Assembly: GCA_947589405.1 (NCBI GenBank)
Contig: CANQBT010000002.1
Span: forward strand, 1 to 44,572
Direction: 5' to 3'
DNA length: 44,572 nt
Source: an uncultured Clostridia bacterium
GTDB taxonomy: Bacteria > Bacillota > Clostridia > Lachnospirales > CAG-274
A program made the translations under genes and the position numbers. Under the pieces are notes generated by a model that did no database searches, was not told the DNA's origin, and was given only the letters and a program-made list of their open reading frames with translations. Each line of letters opens with the position of its first letter. Position 1 is the stretch's first letter. Below, piece after piece: positions 7,220-15,800 of the stretch.

Positions 7220-7957
7220 ATGGCTAAGGAAATATTCAACAGAGTTGAAGAAAAATATATTATTGACAAAAAACAATACGAACATATACTGGGAGAGCTT
7301 GAAAAATATGCCTATGCTGACGAATACAGCAGAAACGGAAGCTTCTATCCCATATCCAACATATATTATGACACAGAGGATAACAATCTTATAAGGACTT
7401 CTCTTACAAAGCCTGTGTATAAAGAAAAAATAAGGCTCCGCTCCTACGGTACTCCAAATATGGATTCAAAGGTATTTCTTGAGTTGAAGAAAAAATATCA
7501 CGGCATTGTGAACAAAAGGCGTACCGCTCTTATGCTTAGTGAAGCCTACAGCTTTGCCAATACGGGAGAAATGCCTGATATAAAGGACTACATGAATATT
7601 CAGGTAATAAAAGAGCTTGAATACAGTATAAAGCACTACGCCATTATGCCTAAGGTATTTCTTTCATATGAAAGACAGGCGTACACAGGGTCACAGGACA
7701 AAGACCTGAGAATAACCTTTGACAAAAACATTATTTCCAGACGTGAGGATATAAGACTGGAATACGGTGTATTCGGCGAAAGAGTCATACCAAAAGACAC
7801 TATGATAATGGAAATAAAATATATGGACAGAATGCCCTTATGGCTCATTGCTCTTTTAAGACATCACGACCTTGAAAAAACGTCATTTTCCAAATACGGT
7901 ACAGAATATGAACACTATTTGAAATATGGAATAAAGGAGAGAAAATTATATGCTTAG
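7220..7957 (+). CDS. Polyphosphate polymerase (VTC) domain protein
   Basis: 245 residues of the VTC/CYTH-like triphosphate tunnel fold. Seen in order: FNRVEEKYIIDKKQYE (EEK start), NIYYDTEDNNLIRTSL, KEKIRLRSYG, FLELKKKYHGIVNKRR, KVFLSYERQAYTG, LRITFDKNI and IMEIKYMDRMPLWL. Together these supply the basic and acidic residues lining the tunnel. In yeast Vtc4 this domain makes polyphosphate from ATP. Bacterial members with a DUF4956 partner are predicted to act similarly at the membrane, but evidence is limited. It starts at ATG 7220 after AAAGAGGTG and overlaps the next gene by eight bases, so the two are co-translated. No clean promoter is recognised in front of it. Confidence 0.87.
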   Translation: MAKEIFNRVEEKYIIDKKQYEHILGELEKYAYADEYSRNGSFYPISNIYYDTEDNNLIRTSLTKPVYKEKIRLRSYGTPNMDSKVFLELKKKYHGIVNKRRTALMLSEAYSFANTGEMPDIKDYMNIQVIKELEYSIKHYAIMPKVFLSYERQAYTGSQDKDLRITFDKNIISRREDIRLEYGVFGERVIPKDTMIMEIKYMDRMPLWLIALLRHHDLEKTSFSKYGTEYEHYLKYGIKERKLYA

Positions 7958-8630
7958 TTCATTTATGCAATCGCTGAATACGGATATTTCACCTGTGATG
8001 GCAGTTGAAACAATAGCCGTTTCATTTATACTGGGACTTATGATAAGCCTTACATATATGCTCACCGCAGAAAAGGAAAACTACAGCCAAAGCTTTTGCT
8101 ACACCCTTGTAATAGTGCCTGTAGCTGCTTCAATAGTGATACAGCTAATAGGCAACAGCATAGCTTCGGCTCTCAGCATAAGCGGAGCCTTTGCTCTTAT
8201 CCGTTTCAGAAGTGAACCGGGAAATCCCAAGAATATATCCTATATATTCGCTACCGTAGCGGTAGGTCTTGCCTGTGGCTTAGGCTATTACATATACGGT
8301 CTTGTTTTTACGGTTTTTCTCTGTCTGCTTATGTTTGTCCTTACAAGGTTTAATTTTGGAAACAGAAGGATAATGGATAGGAAGCTTAAGATACTTATTC
8401 CCGAAAACCTTGATTATGAAGGAGTGTTTGACGATATTCTGAAAAAATTTACAATAACTCATGAGCTTGTGAGAGTCACTACTCTGGATCTCGGAAGTAT
8501 ATACGAGCTTGACTACAAGCTTGTTATGAAGCAGAACGGCAAAACAAAGGAATTTATAGACGAGCTGAGATGCCGAAACGGAAATCTGTCCGTTTCATTG
8601 TACCTTGACGGAAGAAAGGGAGAGTTTTAA
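7950..8630 (+). CDS. DUF4956 membrane protein, partner of the VTC protein
   Basis: 226 residues. The N-terminal half holds about four hydrophobic helices (AVSFILGLMISLTYML, TLVIVPVAASIVIQLIG, ATVAVGLACGLGYYIYG, VFLCLLMFVL), with the conserved motif SGAFALIRFRSEPGNPKNI between helices. The C-terminal half, about 95 residues, is soluble and mixed alpha/beta. This is the DUF4956 pattern, which recurrently follows VTC-domain genes in bacteria. The role is probably membrane anchoring or product transfer for the polymerase; that is inference. The gene overlaps its partner and is followed by a terminator. Confidence 0.88.
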   Translation: MLSSFMQSLNTDISPVMAVETIAVSFILGLMISLTYMLTAEKENYSQSFCYTLVIVPVAASIVIQLIGNSIASALSISGAFALIRFRSEPGNPKNISYIFATVAVGLACGLGYYIYGLVFTVFLCLLMFVLTRFNFGNRRIMDRKLKILIPENLDYEGVFDDILKKFTITHELVRVTTLDLGSIYELDYKLVMKQNGKTKEFIDELRCRNGNLSVSLYLDGRKGEF

Positions 8631-8638
8631 TATAAAAA

Positions 8639-8668
8639 AAGCTGCCGCAATGTGGCAGCTTATTTTAT
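8639..8668 (+). terminator. Intrinsic terminator after the VTC/DUF4956 pair
   Basis: AAGCTGCC-gcaatgt-GGCAGCTT is an eight-pair perfect stem followed by the T-rich stretch TATTTTATGTT, nine bases after the stop codon. Confidence 0.8.
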
Positions 8669-8684
8669 GTTGATCGCTGTTTCA

Positions 8685-8759
8685 GGCGACCGATGATCGC
8701 CCCCACAAGCTATAGCATAGGTTTTGCTCCAATTTGTAGGGGCGTGCATCGCACGTCCG
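8685..8759. repeat. Dispersed palindromic intergenic repeat, type A, copy 1
   Basis: Contains GGCGACCGATGATCGCC and, after about 25 unrelated bases, TTTGTAGGGGCGTGCATC followed by GCACGTCC. The inner ends (CCCCCACAA and TTGTAGGGG) are near-inverted. The same arrangement, slightly diverged, occurs at 16200-16275, also between converging genes. It resembles REP/MITE-like elements of gut Firmicutes; no coding capacity. Confidence 0.65.
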
Positions 8760-8829
8760 AAAAATATTGTAAAATTGTTCGCATCTCACAGAATACAAAT
8801 AAACAACTCCAACAACAGCCCTATACGCA

Positions 8830-9882
8830 TTACTCTACAATAATACCCCCGCCTGCAACAAATTCTCCGTCATAAAATACCGCTGCCTGACCTGGTGTAA
8901 CTGCTCTCTGGGGCTTATCGAAAACAGCCTCTATCATATTTTCACCTACAGGTCTTATTATACACTCTGCCATAGACTGATTATACCTGAGCTTGCCCTT
9001 TACTCTTGTTTCTGCCTTTGGCATATCCAGTCCCATAGGGTTGTAATCTCTTACAAGCACATTTGTCTTGAACAGCTCATCATTACTTCCCAATACCACT
9101 TGATTTTTTTCAACATCAATTTTTGTAACATAGGCAGGAACGCCTAAAGCTATGCCAAGTCCCTTTCTCTGACCTATGGTATAGGCGCTTATGCCCTTAT
9201 GGCGGCCAAGCACATTGCCCCTGCTGTCAACAAAATCTCCCTCAGGCACAACGGCGTCGGTGTTTTCGCTTATGAATCGGTTGTAATCTCCGTCGGGAAC
9301 AAAGCATATATCCTGGCTGTCGGGCTTGTCTGCAACTCTCAGACCTATCTTCTTTGCAGTTTCCCTTATCTCCGTCTTGGAATACTGTCCCACAGGCATA
9401 AGAGTGTGCTCAAGCTGATACTGAGTCAAGGCATAAAGAGCATATGTCTGATCCTTGCTTTCCGCAGTTTTAAGAGTATATCTGCCTGTATTCGGGTGCT
9501 TTGTCACAGCTGCATAATGCCCTGTGGCAATATGATCTGCGCCTATTTCCATTGCTCTGTTTAAAAGGGCTTCCCACTTGACATAGCGGTTGCAGGCAAT
9601 ACATGGATTGGGCGTAGCGCCTCTGAGATATTCGGAAATAAAATAATCTATAACATACTTTTGAAATTCTTTTTTGAAATTAAAGACATAATGAGGTATG
9701 CCTATGCTGTCGGCAACTGCTCTTGCGTCCTCAGCAGCGGAAAGTCCGCAGCAGAGTCCCTCTTTATCGGCGCCTTCAAAAAGCGCCATAGTAATGCCTA
9801 TAACGTCATGACCCTGCTCTTTAAGGAGATATGCGGCAACAGAGGAATCCACACCTCCTGACATACCTACTGCGACTTTCAT
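8830..9882 (-). CDS. mnmA: tRNA-specific 2-thiouridylase MnmA
   Basis: 350 residues. MnmA installs the 2-thio group on U34 of tRNA for Lys, Glu and Gln, taking sulfur from a cysteine desulfurase. The PP-loop reads GMSGGVDSSVAAYLL at the N-terminus. The two catalytic cysteines are in NPCIACNRYVKWE and DSQDICFVPDGDY, and GQRKGLGIALG follows. Length is normal for the family. It lies two bases after iscU in an iscR-iscS-iscU-mnmA operon, so sulfur donor and acceptor are co-expressed. The ATG at 9882 is the only sensible start. Confidence 0.96.
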   Translation of the reverse strand: MKVAVGMSGGVDSSVAAYLLKEQGHDVIGITMALFEGADKEGLCCGLSAAEDARAVADSIGIPHYVFNFKKEFQKYVIDYFISEYLRGATPNPCIACNRYVKWEALLNRAMEIGADHIATGHYAAVTKHPNTGRYTLKTAESKDQTYALYALTQYQLEHTLMPVGQYSKTEIRETAKKIGLRVADKPDSQDICFVPDGDYNRFISENTDAVVPEGDFVDSRGNVLGRHKGISAYTIGQRKGLGIALGVPAYVTKIDVEKNQVVLGSNDELFKTNVLVRDYNPMGLDMPKAETRVKGKLRYNQSMAECIIRPVGENMIEAVFDKPQRAVTPGQAAVFYDGEFVAGGGIIVE

Positions 9883-9883
9883 A

Positions 9884-10324
9884 TTATTCCTCCTCAGGAA
9901 TTTCCTCGTGTTCGCTTATATCGTTTACAGGCTCTTCAAGACCCTCTATAACTATGCCGTTTTTCTGAGCATAGTCCCAAAGGGCAGCATGGAGAGCTTC
10001 CTCAGCAAGACATGAACAATGTACCTTAATAGGCGGAAGTCCGTCAAGTGCTTCCATAACGGCCTTGTTTGTTATCTCCATAGCCTCCTGTATAGTCTTG
10101 CCCTTTATAAGCTCGGTAGCCATAGAGCTTGTGGCAACGGCAGCACCGCAGCCGAAGGTCTTGAACTTAGCGTCCTTTACAATATTGTCCTCTATCTTAA
10201 GATAGACCTTCATAATATCTCCGCACTTGGCGTTGCCTACTGTGCCGACACCGCTGGCGTCCTCGATCTCTCCTACATTTCTGGGATTCATGAAATGATC
10301 CATTACCTTTTCGCTGTATTGCAT
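9884..10324 (-). CDS. iscU: Iron-sulfur cluster scaffold IscU/NifU-like
   Basis: 146 residues. The scaffold receives sulfur from IscS and assembles a [2Fe-2S] or [4Fe-4S] cluster. The three cluster-binding cysteines appear in GNAKCGDIMKVYL, TFGCGAAVATSSM and VHCSCLAEEALHAA (the last with a neighbouring extra cysteine). The start MQYSEKVMDHFMNPRNVGEI is typical of this family. The C-terminus is a short acidic tail. It sits 12 bases after iscS and two bases before mnmA. No hscA, hscB or ferredoxin gene is in the operon, as is usual for clostridial Isc loci. Confidence 0.95.
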   Translation of the reverse strand: MQYSEKVMDHFMNPRNVGEIEDASGVGTVGNAKCGDIMKVYLKIEDNIVKDAKFKTFGCGAAVATSSMATELIKGKTIQEAMEITNKAVMEALDGLPPIKVHCSCLAEEALHAALWDYAQKNGIVIEGLEEPVNDISEHEEIPEEE

Positions 10325-10336
10325 TTATATCTCTCC

Positions 10337-11512
10337 TTAATTTTTATTTTTCAAAATTTCCTCATAGAGAGGTGACATCATTCTGAGTCTTTCTATAATA
10401 GGCGGAAGCTCCTGTATAACATAGTCAACCTGTTCTTCTGTTGTAAAATGACCCATAGTAAGCCTTACTGAGCCATGAGCCTTTTCATGAGGAAGTCCTA
10501 TTGCCAAAAGCACATGGGAAGGGTCAAGAGAACCGCTTGTGCAGGCGCTTCCCGAAGAAGCGCATATACCCTTGTAGTCCAGAAGAAGCAGTATGCTTTC
10601 GCCCTCTATATATTCAAATGAAATATTGGCATTTCCCGGAAGTCTATTTACAGGATGTCCGTTAAGCCTTGAATATGGTACCTTTTCAAGTATACTGTTT
10701 ATAAGCTTATCCCTAAGAGCTGTAAGTCTTGGCATCTCCTCAGGCAGCTCCTTTACTGCCAGCTCTGCCGCAAGTCCCATACCTATTATACCGGGTACGT
10801 TTTCGGTACCGGCTCTTCTGCTTCTCTCCTGAGCGCCGCCATGTATAAGAGGAGTTATCTTGATACCCTTTCTCACATAAAGAGCACCGATGCCCTTTGG
10901 TCCGTAGAACTTGTGACCGCTCATAGAGAGCATATCTATATTCATAGCCTTTACGTCAATAGGCACATGACCTACAGCCTGTACTGCGTCTGTGTGGAAA
11001 AGTATGCCCTTTTCCCTTGCAAAGGCGCCTATTTCCGAAATAGGCTCTATTGTGCCTATTTCGTTATTGGCAAACATTATCGTAATAAGAATGGTGTCAT
11101 CTCTTACTGCCTTCTTAACGTCCTCCAATGAAACAAGTCCGTATTCGTCAACAGGCAGATAAGTCACCTCATAGCCCTTTGTTTCCAAATATTCGCAGGT
11201 ATGAAGCACGGCGTGATGCTCTATGCAGCTTGTTATAATATGCTTGCCCTTATCGGCATAGCTTTCCGCAACGCCCTTTATAGCCCAGTTGTCCGCCTCT
11301 GAACCTCCTGCTGTAAAGTATACCTCATTTACTTCGGAATTAATAGCTGCGGCTATCTGTCCTCTTGCCTTTTCAACAGCCGTTTTGTTTTTCTGAGCGA
11401 TCTTATATATACTTGAGGGATTGCCATAGCTCTCAGTAAAATAGCTTGCCATCGCCTCTGCAACTTCGGGTCTTGTTGCCGTAGTTGCGGCATTGTCAAA
11501 ATAATATTCCAT
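10337..11512 (-). CDS. iscS: Cysteine desulfurase IscS/NifS
   Basis: 391 residues, a PLP enzyme that takes sulfur from cysteine for iron-sulfur clusters and tRNA thiolation. The N-terminus YYFDNAATTATRPEV is typical. The PLP-binding lysine is in SMSGHKFYGPKGIGALY, and the catalytic cysteine is in the loop GICASSGSACTSGSLDPSHV. The full-length fold appears intact. ATG 11512 is 12 bases after the iscR stop. It is the second gene of the operon and should supply both IscU and MnmA. Confidence 0.96.
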   Translation of the reverse strand: MEYYFDNAATTATRPEVAEAMASYFTESYGNPSSIYKIAQKNKTAVEKARGQIAAAINSEVNEVYFTAGGSEADNWAIKGVAESYADKGKHIITSCIEHHAVLHTCEYLETKGYEVTYLPVDEYGLVSLEDVKKAVRDDTILITIMFANNEIGTIEPISEIGAFAREKGILFHTDAVQAVGHVPIDVKAMNIDMLSMSGHKFYGPKGIGALYVRKGIKITPLIHGGAQERSRRAGTENVPGIIGMGLAAELAVKELPEEMPRLTALRDKLINSILEKVPYSRLNGHPVNRLPGNANISFEYIEGESILLLLDYKGICASSGSACTSGSLDPSHVLLAIGLPHEKAHGSVRLTMGHFTTEEQVDYVIQELPPIIERLRMMSPLYEEILKNKN

Positions 11513-11524
11513 TTTTCTCTCTCC

Positions 11525-11935
11525 TTACTTTTCAACTAATTCCGCAAGGGATATATTGTTGGCAGTTTCGCTTACGCTGTCGCTGAGCTTAGCCCATACA
11601 TCTCTTGTAACACAGCTGTCGCAGTTACCTGTGCCGCAGCTTTCGCTTTTGGAAAGGCACTCCACCAGCTCCATAGGTCCTTCAACAGCCCTCAGCACAT
11701 CTCCTACCGATATGTCCTTTGCATTTTTATTCAGAATATATCCGCCCTGAGCGCCTCTTGTGCTCTTTACGAGCTGAGCCTTCTTAAGCGGAGAAATAAG
11801 CTGTTCCAGATAGTTTTCGCTTATGCCTGTTCTCTCTGCTATGGACTTAAGAGAAACACAGGTGTTGTCCTTTGAATTTGCGGCAATATCCACCATTGCC
11901 TTAAGTCCGTAACGCCCACGTGTAGATATTTTCAT
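11525..11935 (-). CDS. iscR: Rrf2 family regulator, IscR-like
   Basis: 136 residues with an N-terminal winged helix (MKISTRGRYGLKAMVDIA, then SENYLEQLISPLKKAQLVKS and GGYILNK). A cysteine cluster follows at residues 93, 100, 105 and 108 (ECLSKSESCGTGNCDSC), matching the [2Fe-2S] ligand region of IscR. Such proteins sense iron-sulfur supply and repress their own isc operon when loaded. As first gene of iscR-iscS-iscU-mnmA, with an inverted repeat next to its promoter, autoregulation is the likely control. The fourth cysteine in the cluster region and normal length favour IscR over CymR. Confidence 0.93.
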   Translation of the reverse strand: MKISTRGRYGLKAMVDIAANSKDNTCVSLKSIAERTGISENYLEQLISPLKKAQLVKSTRGAQGGYILNKNAKDISVGDVLRAVEGPMELVECLSKSESCGTGNCDSCVTRDVWAKLSDSVSETANNISLAELVEK

Positions 11936-11950
11936 AATATCACCTTCTTT

Positions 11951-11979
11951 AATTCCGAGTTTTTAAGTCGGTTTTAATT
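11951..11979. promoter_or_regulatory. Candidate IscR operator
   Basis: The plus strand shows AATTCCGAG-TTTTTAAG-TCGGTTTTAATT, an imperfect dyad (AATT.CCGA...TCGG...AATT) between the -10 box and the iscR start. A second related half site, TAGTCGGAATT, lies just upstream of the -35 box near 12016. Position suits repression by the product of the first gene. Confidence 0.5.
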
Positions 11980-12008
11980 ATAGTATCACTATTATACTGC
12001 AATGTCAA
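11980..12008 (-). promoter_or_regulatory. Promoter of the isc operon
   Basis: On the minus strand TTGACA (12008-12003) and TACTAT (11985-11980) are spaced by 17 bases. A TATAAT lies three bases further downstream and may contribute. Confidence 0.7.
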
Positions 12009-12059
12009 GTATTTTAGTCGGAATTTCTCAAATAATAAAATATCCCTATTTTCATTGCA

Positions 12060-12668
12060 TTATTCCCTGTCAAATATATATCCCTCAGGGACCTTTCCAT
12101 TGAATATCGTATCTACGAGCATTACCTTTCTCTTTACGGCGACCTCCTTCTTCCACAGAGGATTTACTATGGCAATGCGGCACTCTACATTAAGCCACAC
12201 CGTATACGATACCTGATTTATACCTGCGGACCTCATTTCGGAATCATAGTCGGCTGTGACCTGACCTGCCGACTGTAGATACACAGGCACGCTTATGCCT
12301 GTGTTGGAAAGTATGCCTATTCCAGAAAATATACCTACAGGCAAAGAGATCTTCTCATCTTCAAGAGCGCCCAGACTGTTTGAAAGCTGAAGAGCGGTTT
12401 CCGAGCAAAGACGGTTAATAAGAAGAGAATTTATATTCACACGATCGTCTCCCACTTCCTGAATAAAATCCTCCGTGCTTATGCCAAGACTCACCGCACT
12501 TTTATCCACAGCTTCGGAAATTTCATTGTTTATCCTTGAAACGGCATATTTCTGACTTACGGCTATTGCAGTAGGCAAAACGAACCTGTTGTATGAATAT
12601 ATCAGAGCCGAAATAAACAGCATAAAAAGCAAAATTGATAGAATTAATTTATTCTTAATAAAAATCAC
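12060..12668 (-). CDS. yunB: Sporulation protein YunB family
   Basis: 202 residues with one N-terminal membrane segment (KLILSILLFMLFISALIYSY) and an outside domain. Motifs such as AVSQKYAVSRINNEISEAV, VNINSLLINRLCSE and ECRIAIVNPLWKKEV fit the YunB family, known from Bacillus as a sigma-E-controlled sporulation protein needed for efficient spore formation. The start codon is GTG at 12668 with an AAGG just before it; the next usable start would cut into the membrane helix. It is divergent from the PBP gene. Its presence suggests a spore-forming lineage but does not prove the strain sporulates. Confidence 0.82.
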   Translation of the reverse strand: MIFIKNKLILSILLFMLFISALIYSYNRFVLPTAIAVSQKYAVSRINNEISEAVDKSAVSLGISTEDFIQEVGDDRVNINSLLINRLCSETALQLSNSLGALEDEKISLPVGIFSGIGILSNTGISVPVYLQSAGQVTADYDSEMRSAGINQVSYTVWLNVECRIAIVNPLWKKEVAVKRKVMLVDTIFNGKVPEGYIFDRE

Positions 12669-12698
12669 AGCCTTTTTTTAAAATTTATACTTTATATA

Positions 12699-12728
12699 TT
12701 GACAAATATTTGATATAATCAATATAAA
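12699..12728 (+). promoter_or_regulatory. Probable promoter of the class A PBP gene
   Basis: TTGACA at 12699-12704 and TATAAA at 12723-12728 are spaced by 18 bases in a very AT-rich stretch. The distance to the start codon is about 80 bases. Confidence 0.5.
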
Positions 12729-12807
12729 GGGTATTGTGTATATATTCGTATATTAATTTATATGATATGTTAAACATTATTTTTCTATAAATATGGGAGG
12801 GAAAACG

Positions 12808-15800
12808 ATGAATCCATCCGATGAAACAAGGAGACGTTCAGCCCATGTAGAGACTGAAAGACTTAAAAATAAAAAGAAGAAAAAGTCCTTTTGGGGTACC
12901 GATGCAGGCAAAAGCGACGGTACTAAAAAGCGCAAAAAAATAGCGGCTTCGTCAGACAATCCCGTTAAAGCCTCAGAAGCGGCAGCTCACAGAGAGCATC
13001 TCTCTGAGGACGCTGAAAAAACAGCTCACAGGACTGCAAGACCTCATTCAGAGGATACCGAAAGAGCAGCCCACAGGACTGCAAGACCTCATTCCGAAAA
13101 TCCCGAAACAGCAGCTCACAGGACTGCCAGACCTCATTCGGAAAATCCCGAAGCAGCAGCCCACAGAGCTGCAAGACCTCATTCGGAAAATCCCGAAGCA
13201 GCCCACAGGGTAAGGTCCGATGCCGATGCAATTTCCGATAACGACATCAAAAAGCAAAGAGGCGAAGCCCCTTCTAATGCAAAAAAGCAGCAAGGCGGTC
13301 CGGCTACTGAGGGTAAGGAAAAGGGCACAAAGCTTGTGCGCAAAAATAACTCAGGCAAGATACATAACGAATCCAGAGCCTCTATGACCGCTGCCGAAAG
13401 AAAGGATTATTACAAATACACCGCAAAGGAAGCCCGAAAGAAGAAAAACAAAAAGCGTTCAAAGCCATTTTCCGTTTTTCTCACATTCCTTCTTATGATA
13501 GTGATAATGGTAGGCTTTGCGGCAGGCGGAGTGCTTATTGGCGGATATGTAGCCATTATACGCAGTATACCTGAAATGGGAATAGTGAACATAAAGCCGG
13601 GAGCCTATACGTCAGTAATATATGACAATGACAACAACGAGCTGAGTAAGCTGCATGGTGATGAAAACAGAGAATATGTTACTCTTGATCAGATACCCAA
13701 GAATATGCAGCAGGCTGTTATAGCCATAGAGGACGAGAGATTCTATGAGCACGACGGCGTGGATATACAAGGCTTTGCAAGAGCCGTATATTCCACAGCT
13801 ACCGGCCAGCAGCTTCAGGGTGGTTCCACTATCACTCAGCAGCTTATAAAGAACAATATCACAAAGGTACCCAGAAATACAGTAAAGACAAAGCTCAAAG
13901 AGCAGTATCTTGCTCTTAAGTACGAAAAGGAACTTGAAGATGAGCTTGGCAGCAAGGAGGCTGCCAAAAACTATATACTGGAGCTTTATCTCAACACTAT
14001 AGGTCTGGGACATGGATATAATGGTATAAAGACAGCGGCAGAGGGTTATTTCGGCAAAGAGCCTTCAGAGCTTACATTGGCTGAATGCGCATGCCTTGCC
14101 GGTATAACCAACAACCCGTCTCTTTATTCACCACGTTCCAATCCCGAAGGCAATAAAAAAAGACAGGTCATAATACTTAACTATATGCTCAATCAGGGCA
14201 GGATAACCCAAGAGGAATATAATGCCGCTATAAACGAGGACGTATATTCCAAAGTAAAGAAGTCCGACATAACAAATGGAGAGGACGCAGAAGCAGGCAA
14301 TATACACAGCTATTATGAGGACGCTCTTATCAATCAGATCTCAGAGGATCTACAGACAAAGTACAACTGGTCCGTACAGGAGGCCAACAACATTATATAT
14401 AACGGCGGCCTTCAGATATATTCCAATCTGGATCCCAGAATACAGAAGATAGTTGATACTGAGTATAATGACGACAGCAACTTCCCATGGGTAACATACA
14501 GCATAGGAATAGACTACAGAGTTTCTGTAGAGGATATAAACACAGGAGAGCAGACTCATTCTCAGTACAGCAAAATAGCCCGCTCACAGACAGGTGCCGA
14601 AGGCTGGGTAGCCGATAAAAAGGCAGAGATAGAAGCAGGTCTTGGACCCAATCAGAGAATAGTTGCGGACAAGGCATACTATACAAAGCAGCCCCAGTCA
14701 GCTATGGCTATTATAGACTATCACACAGGTGAAATAAAGGCTATAGCAGGCGGCAGAGGTGAAAAGACTGTAAACAGAGCATTTAACAGGGCTACAGACT
14801 CAGCAAGACAGCCGGGATCCGTATTTAAGATACTGGCAGCCTATGCGCCTGCTCTGGATATGGGCAAAATATCAAATGCAACTACTATAGTGGACGAACC
14901 ATACAGGACATCAGACGGTTATGCTCCAAACAACTGGTGGGGAAAGAGCTACAGAGGTCCCGTATCTATAAGACAGGGTATAAAGGACTCTATGAACATA
15001 ATAGCCGTTAAGGTAATGGTGGAAACAGGCATAGACCTTTGCTATGACTATCTGCTCAACTTTGGCTTTACCACTCTTGAAAATGACAACCATGCGGCTA
15101 CGGCTCTTGGCGGTCTTACAAACGGCGTTACTCAGGTAGAGGTAGCGGCTGCATACGGCACTATTGCCAACAACGGTCAGTATCTCAAGCCGTATTTCTA
15201 CGATAAGGTGCTTGACCATGACGGCAATGTCCTTCTGGAAAATTCTCACGAATCAAAGCAGGTGCTTAAGCCGTCTACGGGATATATACTTACAGACCTT
15301 ATGACAAGCGTTGTTACAAACGGTACAGGTACTCAGGCAAGACTCAGCAAAATGCCTGTAGCAGGCAAGACCGGTACGACCACAGATGCAAAGGACCTTA
15401 CATTCGTTGGCTACACTCCATACTATGTGGCAAGCATATGGCTTGGCTATGATAACTACGACGATACCGTAAGGAACATGAACAACATAAATCAGTCCGT
15501 ACATCTTAGAATGTGGAGAAATATAATGGAACAGGTCCACAGCGGACTTGAGGTGAAGCAATTTGAAAAGCCCGAGGGCGTTGAAAAGATGAAGGTATGC
15601 AAAATATCAGGAAAGAAGGCTAACAGCAGAATGGGCTGTCCTTCCGTTACCGATTATTTTGATACTGCTTCCGTAGGAGATTACTGTACAAGCCATAAGG
15701 GCTACAAGGGCGGATATTTCGCAAGCTCTTCCGGCTACGGCAGTACATATGACAGCGATGATAACACCGACTCCAACACCTCCAGGAAGAAAACTTCAAC

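Noticed and set aside
13024..13200. Possible CRISPR-like array
   Set aside because: The repeats are contiguous 45-bp coding units without spacers and lie in frame in the PBP gene.
13048..13293. Repetitive Cys-rich minus-strand frames opposite the PBP repeat
   Set aside because: They are the shadow of the 45-bp tandem repeat on the opposite strand; no start signal or family match.
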